The notes beneath the pieces are model-generated. The model worked only from the letters and a program-made list of their open reading frames with translations, was not told the origin of the DNA and did no database searches. This document shows positions 7,189 through 16,734 of a stretch of 64,000 bases of DNA, one piece after another; the stretch's first letter is position 1, and every line of letters begins with the position of its first letter. Source of the stretch: Bacteroidales bacterium (lineage in GTDB: Bacteria; Bacteroidota; Bacteroidia; Bacteroidales; F082); NCBI GenBank assembly GCA_017538795.1, contig JAFYIE010000019.1, positions 20,519-84,518 of the forward strand. The letters run 5' to 3'. A program made the position numbers and the translations under genes.

Positions 7189-9572
7189 TGGATAGGCTTT
7201 ACAAGTATATCAAGCAATACGCCGTTTTGGCAGTTTGTTTCATCGTGGCTTTGTTTGCGATGAAGACACTCGAGGTAATCTTGACAATGATTACGGGTAC
7301 GGTTACAAGTCTGTCGGGATTGGTTTACGGAAACCTCATCCCGGCAGGCTTCATTATTGGAATCACGTTTTTGATATTTTTTCTGATATCATTGTTTTCG
7401 AAAAAAACAGCTTTATATGTCTCGGCGGTGTTGTTTGGGATAATGCTGCTGACAGAGACAGGTCTTTCAATCTATTATGCCACCACTGGTATTTTGATGG
7501 GTAAAGAACTGATAATCAGGCCATTGTGGGAGATGATACACACTGTAAAGAGTGCTTTGAACATCTGGATGATAATTGGAGTCATTGTCTTTTTTATAGC
7601 ATATCTTTTCGTAACTGTTTGGTTTTCAAAGAAAAATATTGGTAAACCGATTGTCTTTGCCCTCATTTTGCTTGTCGCATGTTCTATTCCGCTGTTTTTC
7701 ACAATAAGGACAAATCAGGATAAAGCGGTGATAAACAAGACGTTATATTGCGTCAGGGAGTGCATTACGAAGACGGAGCTGATGGAGGGGATGGAGTTGA
7801 GTTTGACAAAAACCGACTACAATCCGGCTGTTGTGAAGAAGTATCTTGAGATGTTTCCGGAGAGGCAAGTCATTGATAATGAATGTCCTTTGGAAAGAAA
7901 AGATGACATTAAAAATGTGCTCGGACCATATTTCAAGAAGTCGGACGTTAAGCCTAATGTGGTGGTTATTATTGTCGAATCGCTTGGCACCGATTTGTTT
8001 GGCGTCAACGAGAACGGTTATTGCTACACTCCTTTCCTTGATTCTTTGTCGAAACATTCGCTGTTGTGGGTTAATTGCATGGCAACCACGCCGAGGAGTT
8101 TTGGCGCGGTTCCGGCTGTTACGGGTTCCGTTCCGCATGGCTTAAAGGGATTCCAGTTTGGAAACATCCCCAATCACAACAGTTTGTTCACGATTCTTGC
8201 AGACAACGGCTATTCGACAAACGCGTTTTATGCCGGGAATTTCTCTTTCGACAGGATTTATGACTACTTGGTCGCCCAGAATATCGATTATATGTCGCCT
8301 TTTTATGAGGAATACAAAAAGGACAAGTCGAAAGACCGCGACGGCACATATTGGGGCTATCACGATGATGTAATGTTCCAAAAAAGCATGCAAATCATTG
8401 AAAAGCAGGGGAAAAAACCGTCACTTGACCTTTTTGTAACCATTTCACAACATGAAGATTTGCAGTTGTGCGACAAAAACCGTCAGAAGAGATTTTATGA
8501 CGAGGCGAAGGGGATAAACCCCTCGTCGGGGATGATTGGAAAGATGGCTTCGACGTTGTACGCCGATGATGCTATTAGGCATTTCATGAACAGATACAAT
8601 GCCTATGACAAAGAAGGCAACACCATTTTCATCATCACTGGTGATCACAGCATGAATCTGGACGCAAATAACCCTTTGGATGCCTACCATGTTCCGCTGA
8701 TCATTTGGTCACCGTTGCTTGAGAGGCCGGCTCGTTTTGAAGCTGTGGTTTCGCACAACGACATCACGCCTTCGCTTTTGGAGTTGTTGAAAAACAATTA
8801 CGGCATACACATGCCTGAAACAGTAAGTTGGGTGAGCGACGGTATCGACACCTTGCCAGGATTCCATTCAAACATCAGAAATTATTTTCTGCATTACAGT
8901 CGCGAACTGAAGGATTTCGTGTGGAACGACATGTATTACACCATGGCTGACGCTGAGCATCCGGTTTCGCGCATCGTTGAAGGAGTTAAGATTGAACCAC
9001 TTGACAATCAAGAAATTGCAAAGGATTTGAGTGAGAAGTTTAAGACGATGGTTTATGTTGACAATTACGTTTACTCAAATAATAAGCTTACGAAATCGCC
9101 AATTTTAGGCGAAAAATTCGAGATGATAAAGATGGTGAAGTTGGTCGACTCAGTGTATTGCGCGTCGAAACCAGAGAAACCGAGTGTCTCGAAGCCTAAA
9201 TCCACGTTGATTTATAGCGAAAAAATTGACGGAAAATATGATGAGATTAAACTTGTTATGACATCCGACATTATGTATACCGGACATGTGTGGCAGGATG
9301 CGACTATGGAATTGGTGGTTGAGTGTATAGGAAATAAAATGGAAAAAGTCTATTCGTGGGATTACATTTTGAAATACGTCATGTCGCGTTACCCGACGGT
9401 CGGAAAATGGCAGAAAATGGAATTAACGAAGATCATCTCAGTTAATAATTCCAACGGGTTTGAGTTAAAAGTTTATATGATACCGACGCATAAAGACGAA
9501 ATGTGGGATCCGGAACATACCGTCACATTAAAAAATGTCAATATCAACATTTTAGGGCTGAAAAATCAGTAA
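7188..9572 (+). CDS. LtaS-like membrane sulfatase-fold phosphotransferase
   Basis: The 794-residue protein has about five N-terminal membrane helices (residues 10-173), a linker, and a large periplasmic sulfatase/alkaline-phosphatase-fold domain. Metal-site signatures are VVIIVESLGTDLFG (Glu264) and FIITGDHSMN (Asp486, His487), plus the YWGYHDDVMF segment. In LtaS and OpgB the domain transfers glycerophosphate from phosphatidylglycerol, and related enzymes transfer phosphoethanolamine. A Gram-negative Bacteroidota cell has no lipoteichoic acid, so a surface glycan or lipid acceptor is inferred. The expected nucleophile position reads TPRS (301-304), suggesting Ser304 in place of the usual threonine. 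About 230 residues after the enzyme domain form a beta-rich region I do not recognise. Translation is coupled to the upstream oxidoreductase. The gene converges on the PLC-like gene with a 7-bp overlap. Confidence 0.85.
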   Translation: MDRLYKYIKQYAVLAVCFIVALFAMKTLEVILTMITGTVTSLSGLVYGNLIPAGFIIGITFLIFFLISLFSKKTALYVSAVLFGIMLLTETGLSIYYATTGILMGKELIIRPLWEMIHTVKSALNIWMIIGVIVFFIAYLFVTVWFSKKNIGKPIVFALILLVACSIPLFFTIRTNQDKAVINKTLYCVRECITKTELMEGMELSLTKTDYNPAVVKKYLEMFPERQVIDNECPLERKDDIKNVLGPYFKKSDVKPNVVVIIVESLGTDLFGVNENGYCYTPFLDSLSKHSLLWVNCMATTPRSFGAVPAVTGSVPHGLKGFQFGNIPNHNSLFTILADNGYSTNAFYAGNFSFDRIYDYLVAQNIDYMSPFYEEYKKDKSKDRDGTYWGYHDDVMFQKSMQIIEKQGKKPSLDLFVTISQHEDLQLCDKNRQKRFYDEAKGINPSSGMIGKMASTLYADDAIRHFMNRYNAYDKEGNTIFIITGDHSMNLDANNPLDAYHVPLIIWSPLLERPARFEAVVSHNDITPSLLELLKNNYGIHMPETVSWVSDGIDTLPGFHSNIRNYFLHYSRELKDFVWNDMYYTMADAEHPVSRIVEGVKIEPLDNQEIAKDLSEKFKTMVYVDNYVYSNNKLTKSPILGEKFEMIKMVKLVDSVYCASKPEKPSVSKPKSTLIYSEKIDGKYDEIKLVMTSDIMYTGHVWQDATMELVVECIGNKMEKVYSWDYILKYVMSRYPTVGKWQKMELTKIISVNNSNGFELKVYMIPTHKDEMWDPEHTVTLKNVNINILGLKNQ

Positions 9573-10318
9573 TCTATCGGTTGAGGATAATCGACTAGAA
9601 CTACTTTCACGTTTTTTTCGCGACATAGCATTTGTGTATGTTTGATATTTTCTTCCGTGAAATCTTTCGGAGTATCCCAAAAGTGTATATTCTGCTCTGG
9701 GAATGAGTCGCAAAGCATAGGGTAGGCGGTAAACTCGCAGCTTATCGCATCGGGATGTAAATTGTCGATTTTCTTTCTGATAGATTTGCAAACGCTGATG
9801 CTGTCGTCATGAGTGCGATGGCTCCAATAATGCAGGTTGTCGACCCACAGGATGACGTGAAAACCTTGGTTTTTGGCGTGCAGGAGGGCTTTTACATCCT
9901 GGCTTTCGACCATCATGTTGTCCTTGATACCGTATTTTGTGGCGAGGTTTTCGAGGCTTGCGACGGCTTTGTCGCAGTTTTTGTTTGAGAGGTTCTTGAA
10001 ATCAATCCAATATTTCAGTTTTTGGGGATGTTTTAGCATCGCGAGCCATTCGTCGAAGGTGTTGTTTTTGTTGGCGTCGTCGTCGGTTCTGCCAATGAAT
10101 AGGTCGTTTTTTTCGGCGGAATAGACAATGTCGACTTCCAGTCCGTCGAAAATGTTCTCGTATTTTGCGGCGTCGTATTTAGAGTAAACTCCGTGTTTCC
10201 AAACCTTTGATTTCGGATAGGAGAAATCGCCGTTGTCAGCCTTATCTTGACATGAATACAAGGATAAAATATTGAAAATCAATGTTATGGCGATAATTAT
10301 GACACCGTTTTTTTTCAT
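9566..10318 (-). CDS. PLC/GDPD-fold lipoprotein (FAM151/menorin-like)
   Basis: The 250-residue protein has a lipoprotein signal peptide ending in LYSC (Cys23). The body resembles the TIM-barrel PI-PLC/glycerophosphodiesterase superfamily: KHGVYSK near 41-47, then GLEVDIVY (59-66) as the first metal-site strand, NNTFDEWLAML, KYWIDFKNL and later VILWVDNLHYW. The catalytic His of the canonical HDP loop is not clear, because the matching strand reads FIGRTDDD, so activity on glycerophosphodiesters is uncertain. It is the last gene of an MBOAT-AlgX-like-PLC operon and overlaps its upstream partner by 4 bp (ATGA). Together with the convergent LtaS-like gene this suggests phosphodiester-decorated envelope polymers. 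The family assignment is from fold-like motifs only. Confidence 0.6.
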   Translation of the reverse strand: MKKNGVIIIAITLIFNILSLYSCQDKADNGDFSYPKSKVWKHGVYSKYDAAKYENIFDGLEVDIVYSAEKNDLFIGRTDDDANKNNTFDEWLAMLKHPQKLKYWIDFKNLSNKNCDKAVASLENLATKYGIKDNMMVESQDVKALLHAKNQGFHVILWVDNLHYWSHRTHDDSISVCKSIRKKIDNLHPDAISCEFTAYPMLCDSFPEQNIHFWDTPKDFTEENIKHTQMLCREKNVKVVLVDYPQPIDY

Positions 10319-11841
10319 TTGAGATTCTTTTTATGGTTAACAATCCAGGTGGCTTCTTGAATCAAGGTCTCTTCGATGGTTTGATTTCTTTGTTTGGCTT
10401 TTTCCTCAACCATAGCCATCATTTTGTTTGACGACAGCAATCCGTTGACGGTACATATGGTCTCAATGTCGTTGTTTTCAAGAAGTTGTTGTTTTAGTTT
10501 TTCAAAAAGCAAGGTTTTGTTTCTCACGTCGGCGATACCTTTTTCGTTTCTAATCGTTGGGATCCCATCGCTGTCTAAGCCTTTGATTAACAGGGGGTTG
10601 TTTTTGAGTTTTTTTTCAGCATCATATCTTGAACAATGGTTTTCCGCCATAATACGTTCGGTTTCGGTATTCCAAAGGCTGTCGCTGACGCATAACCTGA
10701 TGAGGGCGTCTTCGGCGAAAAAGTATGTGATTTTTTTAATCTGGGCGTTGTCGGTGAAAAAAACGATGAAATCGGAATTCAGGATTTCATAAAGACGGTC
10801 GACATTCTCAATCGGGCGGCTGTTGCTGAAATTAGGGTCGAGATACTCTGTTTTGTTGTAAAACCAGTATTTCACGTCGCTAAAGACATCGTAAAGTGGA
10901 ATATATTGGTTAAAAGCCCTGAAAAATGAGTTTCCAACAAAAATGGCGTTCATTTTCACCGCGTTGGAGTCGGCGGCGACGGTCACTTCCCTTTCGTAAT
11001 ACTTGTAATCGGAAAGTTTTATCGGACGCATCAGGTTGAGTCCGTATTCCAGGTCGCGGATTACGTGTTTGGTTTTTGCGCTGTTTTCCTTTTTGCCTCC
11101 AATGTGTATCTTAGGCATCACGATATTTTTTTGGTTAGCCATGAAGCGGAATACAGTGTCGGCGGCGTAGACAGCGGGGAACACCCAGTGCGCCGAGGCT
11201 TGAGGAATGGCAGGGAAGTCGAGTGTGTCCTGAACTTTCTTAAACCATGCATTTATATCGATATAAGGGAAATCGTATTTTTCGAACTCTTTTTTGAAGA
11301 AATCGCAAGCGTGAAAGGCTGTGGTGTCGAAATCCCTTTCCGGAAGGTATTGCGGATACATATCGGCCTTGTCGGGTGAGATGAAATACATCATCTCGAT
11401 GCCGTAATCTTTTAGCACGCCCCTCAATTTGTTGAGAACGAGCATCTTTCTGTCCAGATTCTTTTCAGCTTCGTTTTTATCGACCCAATCGAAGGTGTCC
11501 TTGCCGTAATACTCTTTGACATTAAAGTTGAAATACAGCCAGTTGTCCTTGCCAATCGCGACCTCTTCGCTGTAGGATTTATGGTAAAAATCCCAAAGAT
11601 ATTGGTTGAAAAGGCGAATAGCCATCTCACGGAAGCCGAAATTGTTTCTCAGATATTTTTCAAGAGAAGCCTGATATCTGTTGTTGTAGAAATCATCGAA
11701 TTTCAATTGCGGTTTTTTGACTTCATAGGTTACGCCTTCCAACTGTTTCAAGTTAAACAAATGGGCTTCGCCTTGAAACAGCATCAGAAATAAGACTCCT
11801 AATGTCGTGAAACACAATATATTGCTGATGGTTTTCCTCAT
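10315..11841 (-). CDS. AlgX/AlgJ-like SGNH O-acetyltransferase accessory protein (copy 1, GNS type)
   Basis: The 508-residue protein has an uncleaved N-terminal anchor/signal helix (6-24) and a periplasmic SGNH-hydrolase-like domain. The paralogue-wide N-terminal block carries PQLKFDDF, NNFGFRE and GKDNWLYFN (about 44-105). The catalytic-type segments are SAHW (His218) and FVGNSFF (303-307, nucleophile Ser305). AlgX and AlgJ transfer acetyl groups delivered across the membrane by an MBOAT protein to an exopolysaccharide. The MBOAT gene ends one base upstream of this start, which fits. The Asp two residues before the His in AlgX is Ser here. The tail (380-508) holds charged helical sequence. 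It is one of four paralogues in 10 kb and is closest in layout to the copy at 18156-19781. Confidence 0.78.
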   Translation of the reverse strand: MRKTISNILCFTTLGVLFLMLFQGEAHLFNLKQLEGVTYEVKKPQLKFDDFYNNRYQASLEKYLRNNFGFREMAIRLFNQYLWDFYHKSYSEEVAIGKDNWLYFNFNVKEYYGKDTFDWVDKNEAEKNLDRKMLVLNKLRGVLKDYGIEMMYFISPDKADMYPQYLPERDFDTTAFHACDFFKKEFEKYDFPYIDINAWFKKVQDTLDFPAIPQASAHWVFPAVYAADTVFRFMANQKNIVMPKIHIGGKKENSAKTKHVIRDLEYGLNLMRPIKLSDYKYYEREVTVAADSNAVKMNAIFVGNSFFRAFNQYIPLYDVFSDVKYWFYNKTEYLDPNFSNSRPIENVDRLYEILNSDFIVFFTDNAQIKKITYFFAEDALIRLCVSDSLWNTETERIMAENHCSRYDAEKKLKNNPLLIKGLDSDGIPTIRNEKGIADVRNKTLLFEKLKQQLLENNDIETICTVNGLLSSNKMMAMVEEKAKQRNQTIEETLIQEATWIVNHKKNLK

Positions 11842-11842
11842 T

Positions 11843-13261
11843 TTAGAACCTGAAGTAGATGAATGGGCTGAATCCTACGGCGTTGAATGCTCCGAGGCAT
11901 AAAAACAGCATGAATATCGCTAAAATCCATGCTATCACCATGCCAGAAACTGAATATTCCTTGTAGAATATGGCGTCTTGAAGCTTCTTTCCGAACGGCA
12001 GGAGCGTCAGGAAGGAGAACGCCAGTGCCACTATGAGTGTGGTGTAGAACTGTGAGTCGGCTTTGATGCTGAGCGTGCTGAAGTCGAAGGCGAAGAGCCG
12101 CCCGATGAAGGTGAACACGTCGTGGAGGTTCTCAATCCTGAAGATAGACCATCCAACCATTGCGATGATGAAGGTGAGGATGACGCTTGGAGCCTTACCG
12201 ATTTTTTCGTAGAATTTCTTCAATCCCATGCGTTCGAGCACGAGCCAGAATCCGTGATAGGCACCCCAGATGACGAAGTTCCAGCTTGCGCCGTGCCACA
12301 ATCCTGATAGGAGGAACACCACCCAGAGGTTAAAGTACATGCGGCGTTTCGAGCAGCGGTTGCCTCCAAGCGGGATGTAAAGGTAGTTGCGCATGAAAGC
12401 GCCAAGTGTCATGTGCCAGCGGCGCCAAAACTCAGTGATACTTTGTGAGTTATACGGGTTGTCGAAGTTTTCCGGGAAGTGGAACCCCATGATTTTGCCG
12501 AGACCGATAGCCATGTCGGAATAACCAGCGAAGTCGAAGTAAAGTTGCATGGTGTAGGCTGCGATGGTAATCCATGCGGTGCCGCTGTCCATGATAGCCA
12601 AATCGCCGGCAAGAAGCTTGTCAACTTGGAAACCTATGACATCGGCGATGAGAACTTTCTTCGAGAGACCGATAATGAAACGGTAGAATCCATGCAGAAA
12701 CTCTTGTGCGCTGTATTCACGATGGCGAATCTCACCCTCGATGTCGCAGTAACGCACGATAGGACCGGCGATGAGCTGCGGAAACATCATGATGTAGACG
12801 ATGTAGTCGGATAGCTTCTCCATAGGCTCGTTGTTGCCGCGGTAAGTGTCGATGACATACGTTATCGACTGGAAAGTGAAGAACGAGATGCCAATCGGCA
12901 ACAGCACCTTCGCCATCCGGATGGCGTTGGCACCAAACAGCCCAATTAGCGCATTGATGTTGTCAATCAGGAAGTTAGCGTATTTGTAATAGACCAAAAG
13001 TCCGAGACTTATGATGATCGCCAAGGCGCAGTAAAGTTTCTTGAGCCTGGGTTTCCCTGTTTTCCGCATCATTTTCACCAAATAGAAATTGGCGATGGTC
13101 GAACCGAGAAGGAAAAGTATGAAATCGGGCGCGCCATAAGCGTAAAACACTATCGAAAACAATAGAATCACATAATTCCTGAACTTCCTCGGGCAAATGA
13201 AATAGCATGCCAGGAAAACCGGCAGGAAATAAAGTAAGAAAACGTTGCTGCTGAATACCAT
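11843..13261 (-). CDS. MBOAT family membrane O-acyltransferase (AlgI/DltB-like)
   Basis: The 472-residue polytopic protein has about 11-12 hydrophobic segments. It has the MBOAT hallmarks: FWRRWHMTLGAFMRNYLYIPLGG (His283 region) and LLSGLWHGASWNFVIWGAYHG with the invariant catalytic His323. It also has the FPQLIAGPIVRY segment typical of AlgI. Such proteins take acyl groups from a cytosolic donor such as acetyl-CoA and hand them to extracytoplasmic SGNH proteins. It is the only MBOAT protein in the window but is surrounded by four AlgX-like partners, so it may serve several of them. It is first in a three-gene minus-strand operon that diverges from the GH16-like lipoprotein gene. Confidence 0.93.
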   Translation of the reverse strand: MVFSSNVFLLYFLPVFLACYFICPRKFRNYVILLFSIVFYAYGAPDFILFLLGSTIANFYLVKMMRKTGKPRLKKLYCALAIIISLGLLVYYKYANFLIDNINALIGLFGANAIRMAKVLLPIGISFFTFQSITYVIDTYRGNNEPMEKLSDYIVYIMMFPQLIAGPIVRYCDIEGEIRHREYSAQEFLHGFYRFIIGLSKKVLIADVIGFQVDKLLAGDLAIMDSGTAWITIAAYTMQLYFDFAGYSDMAIGLGKIMGFHFPENFDNPYNSQSITEFWRRWHMTLGAFMRNYLYIPLGGNRCSKRRMYFNLWVVFLLSGLWHGASWNFVIWGAYHGFWLVLERMGLKKFYEKIGKAPSVILTFIIAMVGWSIFRIENLHDVFTFIGRLFAFDFSTLSIKADSQFYTTLIVALAFSFLTLLPFGKKLQDAIFYKEYSVSGMVIAWILAIFMLFLCLGAFNAVGFSPFIYFRF

Positions 13262-13280
13262 TTCTCTAATTTTTGATTTG

Positions 13281-13337
13281 CAAAGTTACATAAATTTATT
13301 CAAATAATCATCTTTCTGAAAAAAATATGTATTTTTG
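13281..13337. promoter_or_regulatory. Divergent -7 boxes between the MBOAT and GH16-like genes
   Basis: On the minus strand TAACTTTG (13281-13288) serves the MBOAT operon. On the plus strand TATTTTTG (13330-13337) serves the lipoprotein gene starting at 13358. Both fit TAnnTTTG, but clear -33 TTG elements at the right distance were not found. The two units probably share this 96-bp control region. Confidence 0.5.
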
Positions 13338-13357
13338 CAATTCAAAACAGATGCTAT

Positions 13358-15316
13358 ATGAGAAATAGATTTTGGTTTTTATTGCTTCCGTTGGTTGTTT
13401 TTATGATGTTTTCGTGTGATGAAAACAGAGAGGATATGTCATTTTGTCCTATGGCTAATTTTCCTGAAGGAGATGTGGTGCGTTTGGATATGGATTTGCA
13501 AGGTGTTGTAAATAAAGGGATTGTGATTCCTTCCCAACGGCAGAATGAAGCTGGTTTTGTTTTTAAATTCAGAGGAAAGAAAGGTCAATATTATAAGATT
13601 TATTATCAGAATGAGAGTTATAAATTCGATGAAAACAGTGATTATGGAACTGAAAATTTTTATGGCAGTTGGGAGGATGTGAACGTCGGATTTAAGAAAG
13701 TGGAGAAAGACGGCATAGTCGTTGATACGCTGAGAATTGTAGGAAATCCTCGTGATGAGCGCAAATATTACGGAACAGATGTCTCAAAAAAACTCTATAC
13801 TCAGGAGATTTTGGATGGTTATATTGAAAGCATAAAAAACAGCCCTAAATATTATAATTCGATTTTGAAGAAAGCCGAAAAAAATGGCTATACTGTTGAG
13901 CAGCAGCTCACCCTCGATGCCATGTGGCTGATAAACGACAACAAAAACAAAGGCGACTGCAACCATCGTTGGAAACGCAATCCGCGTGCGGGTGTCTACT
14001 CGTTCATGCTTGTGGTTTGCGACGACGAGGAGACCTTGAAAACGTTGGATGAGCGTGTTGTCGACATTTCGAAGACTGACGAACATGGGGCGTTTGTCAA
14101 CCCGTATGCGTATTTTGCGAAAAACAGGGACAAAGTGAATGTGGCGGTGAGCCCGCGCGTGTTGAAAACACGCGCGGTGATAACGCCGGAGGCAGGCGTC
14201 TTCATCGATGAGCTGAAGGTTAAAACCAACGAATACGACATCGTGGAATCAAAAAAGATTGGCACTTCGGAAAAGCTTTACGAGGACGCGCTTTTCGAGC
14301 AGTTCTTTTGTCAGGTGAGCAAGCAGTTCACCTTGAGAAACATCCCGGTGATAAAAGACGTGGTGAGCGACGACGACCCATATACCATGGCGGAATACGA
14401 AGCCAACAAGACACGTTTTGACAGCACTGAACTCAAACACAACCATCCCGTTGAGAGCCGCCTGCTGGGTGCCACACTGCGTATCGACGAGGATAAAAAC
14501 GGACTGGTGCTGATAAATCCTGGAAACGACGACATCGAAAACCTCAAGAAAGAATCGACAGGCGTGAGGACGCGCGTGGGATTCACCTACGGTAAGTTCC
14601 GCGGCAAAATAAAATTCCCGGTGATGCTCAACGACGAGAACATCTGGAACGGTCTGACAAACGCGTTCTGGCTCCTCAACCAGGACAACCACGCCTGGAA
14701 CAACCGCCGGCCGAGCAAAAGCGGATATATCAACAGGTCGGACGACTCCGATAACCCAAAACGTCTGACCGATTATTTCTATTCGGAAATAGACATTGAA
14801 ATTGTTAAAGCCTCAAAATATTGGCCTGTAAGCTATTATAATTCACGCGAGAAAAAGAGAAAAGTCGAAGATGGCACCAAAAATAACGAGGTGATGTATG
14901 CCTGCACCAACTGGGATCTCGCGTCGAGCGACCCGAAAAAGTTCAAATCGGGTATCAGCATCATTAACCATGAGGGTCACGACTATGAGGCGATGCGCTG
15001 GACAAAACTTTACAAAGCACTGACAATCAGGACTCCAATTAGCAACGAAGTCTTTAAAAACGATTATTATTATTACGAGATAGAATGGCGTCCGACTGAA
15101 ATAATCTGGCGTATAGGACCGACTCCTGACGATATGCATGTGGTTGGTTATATGAACGAAGAAAACACATGCATACCTAACAACCAGATGATTTGCATCA
15201 TGACGCAGGAATACCATTATTCGGAATGGTGGCCGCCAGTTGTGTTTTGGCAAGGTCTCATTCCATATAACAAAACCGACATCGAAGGCGAGATTTTTGA
15301 GATAGTGGTGGAATAA
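13358..15316 (+). CDS. Lipoprotein with C-terminal GH16-like (concanavalin fold) domain
   Basis: The 652-residue protein has a lipoprotein signal (lipobox MFSC, Cys20). Residues 30-420 are unrecognised, mostly beta-rich. From about 400 onward it resembles a GH16 beta-jelly roll: GKIKFPVML, LTNAFWLLNQ, then SEIDIEI (Glu477-x-Asp479-x-Glu481, the ExDxE form of lichenase-type enzymes), and later YYYYEIEWRPTEIIWRIG, a typical GH16 strand pair. A surface glycan hydrolase, transglycosylase or binding protein is inferred; no substrate can be named. The first ~540 bp are clearly more AT-rich than the rest. An AlgX-like gene follows 14 bp later in the same direction. Confidence 0.6.
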   Translation: MRNRFWFLLLPLVVFMMFSCDENREDMSFCPMANFPEGDVVRLDMDLQGVVNKGIVIPSQRQNEAGFVFKFRGKKGQYYKIYYQNESYKFDENSDYGTENFYGSWEDVNVGFKKVEKDGIVVDTLRIVGNPRDERKYYGTDVSKKLYTQEILDGYIESIKNSPKYYNSILKKAEKNGYTVEQQLTLDAMWLINDNKNKGDCNHRWKRNPRAGVYSFMLVVCDDEETLKTLDERVVDISKTDEHGAFVNPYAYFAKNRDKVNVAVSPRVLKTRAVITPEAGVFIDELKVKTNEYDIVESKKIGTSEKLYEDALFEQFFCQVSKQFTLRNIPVIKDVVSDDDPYTMAEYEANKTRFDSTELKHNHPVESRLLGATLRIDEDKNGLVLINPGNDDIENLKKESTGVRTRVGFTYGKFRGKIKFPVMLNDENIWNGLTNAFWLLNQDNHAWNNRRPSKSGYINRSDDSDNPKRLTDYFYSEIDIEIVKASKYWPVSYYNSREKKRKVEDGTKNNEVMYACTNWDLASSDPKKFKSGISIINHEGHDYEAMRWTKLYKALTIRTPISNEVFKNDYYYYEIEWRPTEIIWRIGPTPDDMHVVGYMNEENTCIPNNQMICIMTQEYHYSEWWPPVVFWQGLIPYNKTDIEGEIFEIVVE

Positions 15317-15330
15317 AAGGGCTTAGAAGT

Positions 15331-16734
15331 ATGAGAAACAGGAGATTATATATCGCATTTTTTGTTCTGACGATCGTTCTGCTAACCCTTCCGGCGGTGC
15401 AACAACATAGCAAATTGTTCAAGGTAAAAAAGCTTAATGGTGTCACTGTAGCAACGAAACAGCCTAAGTTGAGCCTCCAGTCTTTCATGTCAGGTGAATA
15501 CCAAAAGCAGGAAGACAAATATCTTGCCGAATATATCGGTTTCCGCGAACATTTTATCCGCTGCTACAACCAGCTTGCTTGGTCGCTGTTCAGAAAGACA
15601 CAAAACAAGACGCTTTTCATCAATCACGACAACTGGATTTTCAATGATTTCACCATTAGGCATCACTATGGGCAGTCGATGTATGATTTCAGGAACAGCA
15701 ATGAAGCTATGCTCGAAAAAATGCAGGCAGACGCGCGAATGTTGTGGCTGCTTCAGAATGTGTTGAAGGAATACGGCGTATCGTTCTTTGTTTGCCTGGC
15801 ACCGGGGAAAGACATGGTTTGCTCCGAACATGTTCCCGAAGTGGAAGGTTTCACTCGTCCTCGTGGCATCAGGGCTATCGAATATTATCCGCATGTTTTT
15901 GATTCTTTGGGTATCAATTACATTGATTTTCAAAGCTATTGCATGGCTATTAAGGATACGGTTTCCTATCCGTTATATCTTAAATCATCGTCACATTGGA
16001 GCAACCAGGCTTCGGTGTTTGCCGCCGACACGCTTTTCCGATACATGGAGGAGCTGAGTGGCCTCAATATCCATAATTTCAGCATTGGAGAAGAATATGT
16101 CGACAAGACCCGTTATCCTGATGCCGACCTCGAGGACTTGATGAATCTGCTTTGGCCGATAGAGACGGGCATGAAGCGTTACAATAGGATAAGCATCGAC
16201 AACGACACTACTGCCGTGAAGCCAAAATGGCTTACTGTGGGCGATTCCTATTACCAGGGATTCCTCTACAATATGTCTTTGGATTCATATTTCGATACAT
16301 ATCACTATTGGTATTACAACAAGATTGTCTACAACGACCCGCTTCACAGCGATGTGAAAGATGTGGATATCCTCCAGGAGCTGCTGTCGAGCGACATTGT
16401 GATGGTAATTTATGCCCCGAGCAATCTGTTTGATATTAACCGTCAGTTCCTTACGCGAGCGCTTTTTGAGCTGTTTTTTGATGAGGAAGTTGTTTATTCA
16501 AAACTTGAAGACTTGAAGAAAACCATCAGAAATTCGGAAAAATGGTATGCTTCGGTTAAACAAAATGCAGCCAACAGAGGTATAGATGTGGATCATGCAG
16601 TGGATGAAAATGCCATATATACATTGTACAGCATGCCTGGAAATTATTTTGACGAGTTCAAGTCTGATGCGGTGCCTTCTTGCAGAAACAGCCGTGTTTA
16701 CAAGGTCTTGGAAGAAATCAACGATAATAGATGA
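15331..16734 (+). CDS. AlgX/AlgJ-like SGNH protein (copy 2, GDS type)
   Basis: The 467-residue protein has an N-terminal membrane anchor (residues 5-22) and the shared paralogue block (NGVTVATKQPKLSLQSF, EYIGFREHFIRCYNQ). The putative active-site segments are SSHWSNQ (His222) and LTVGDSYYQG (Ser306). The family acetylates exported polysaccharides together with an MBOAT protein. It probably forms an operon with the GH16-like lipoprotein. Its 3' end overlaps the oppositely oriented copy at 16698 by 37 bp. Full-length similarity (FRYMEELSGLNIHNFSIG versus LRYMESLSGLNINNISIG) makes this and the 16698 copy the closest pair, so an inverted duplication is likely. Confidence 0.78.
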   Translation: MRNRRLYIAFFVLTIVLLTLPAVQQHSKLFKVKKLNGVTVATKQPKLSLQSFMSGEYQKQEDKYLAEYIGFREHFIRCYNQLAWSLFRKTQNKTLFINHDNWIFNDFTIRHHYGQSMYDFRNSNEAMLEKMQADARMLWLLQNVLKEYGVSFFVCLAPGKDMVCSEHVPEVEGFTRPRGIRAIEYYPHVFDSLGINYIDFQSYCMAIKDTVSYPLYLKSSSHWSNQASVFAADTLFRYMEELSGLNIHNFSIGEEYVDKTRYPDADLEDLMNLLWPIETGMKRYNRISIDNDTTAVKPKWLTVGDSYYQGFLYNMSLDSYFDTYHYWYYNKIVYNDPLHSDVKDVDILQELLSSDIVMVIYAPSNLFDINRQFLTRALFELFFDEEVVYSKLEDLKKTIRNSEKWYASVKQNAANRGIDVDHAVDENAIYTLYSMPGNYFDEFKSDAVPSCRNSRVYKVLEEINDNR

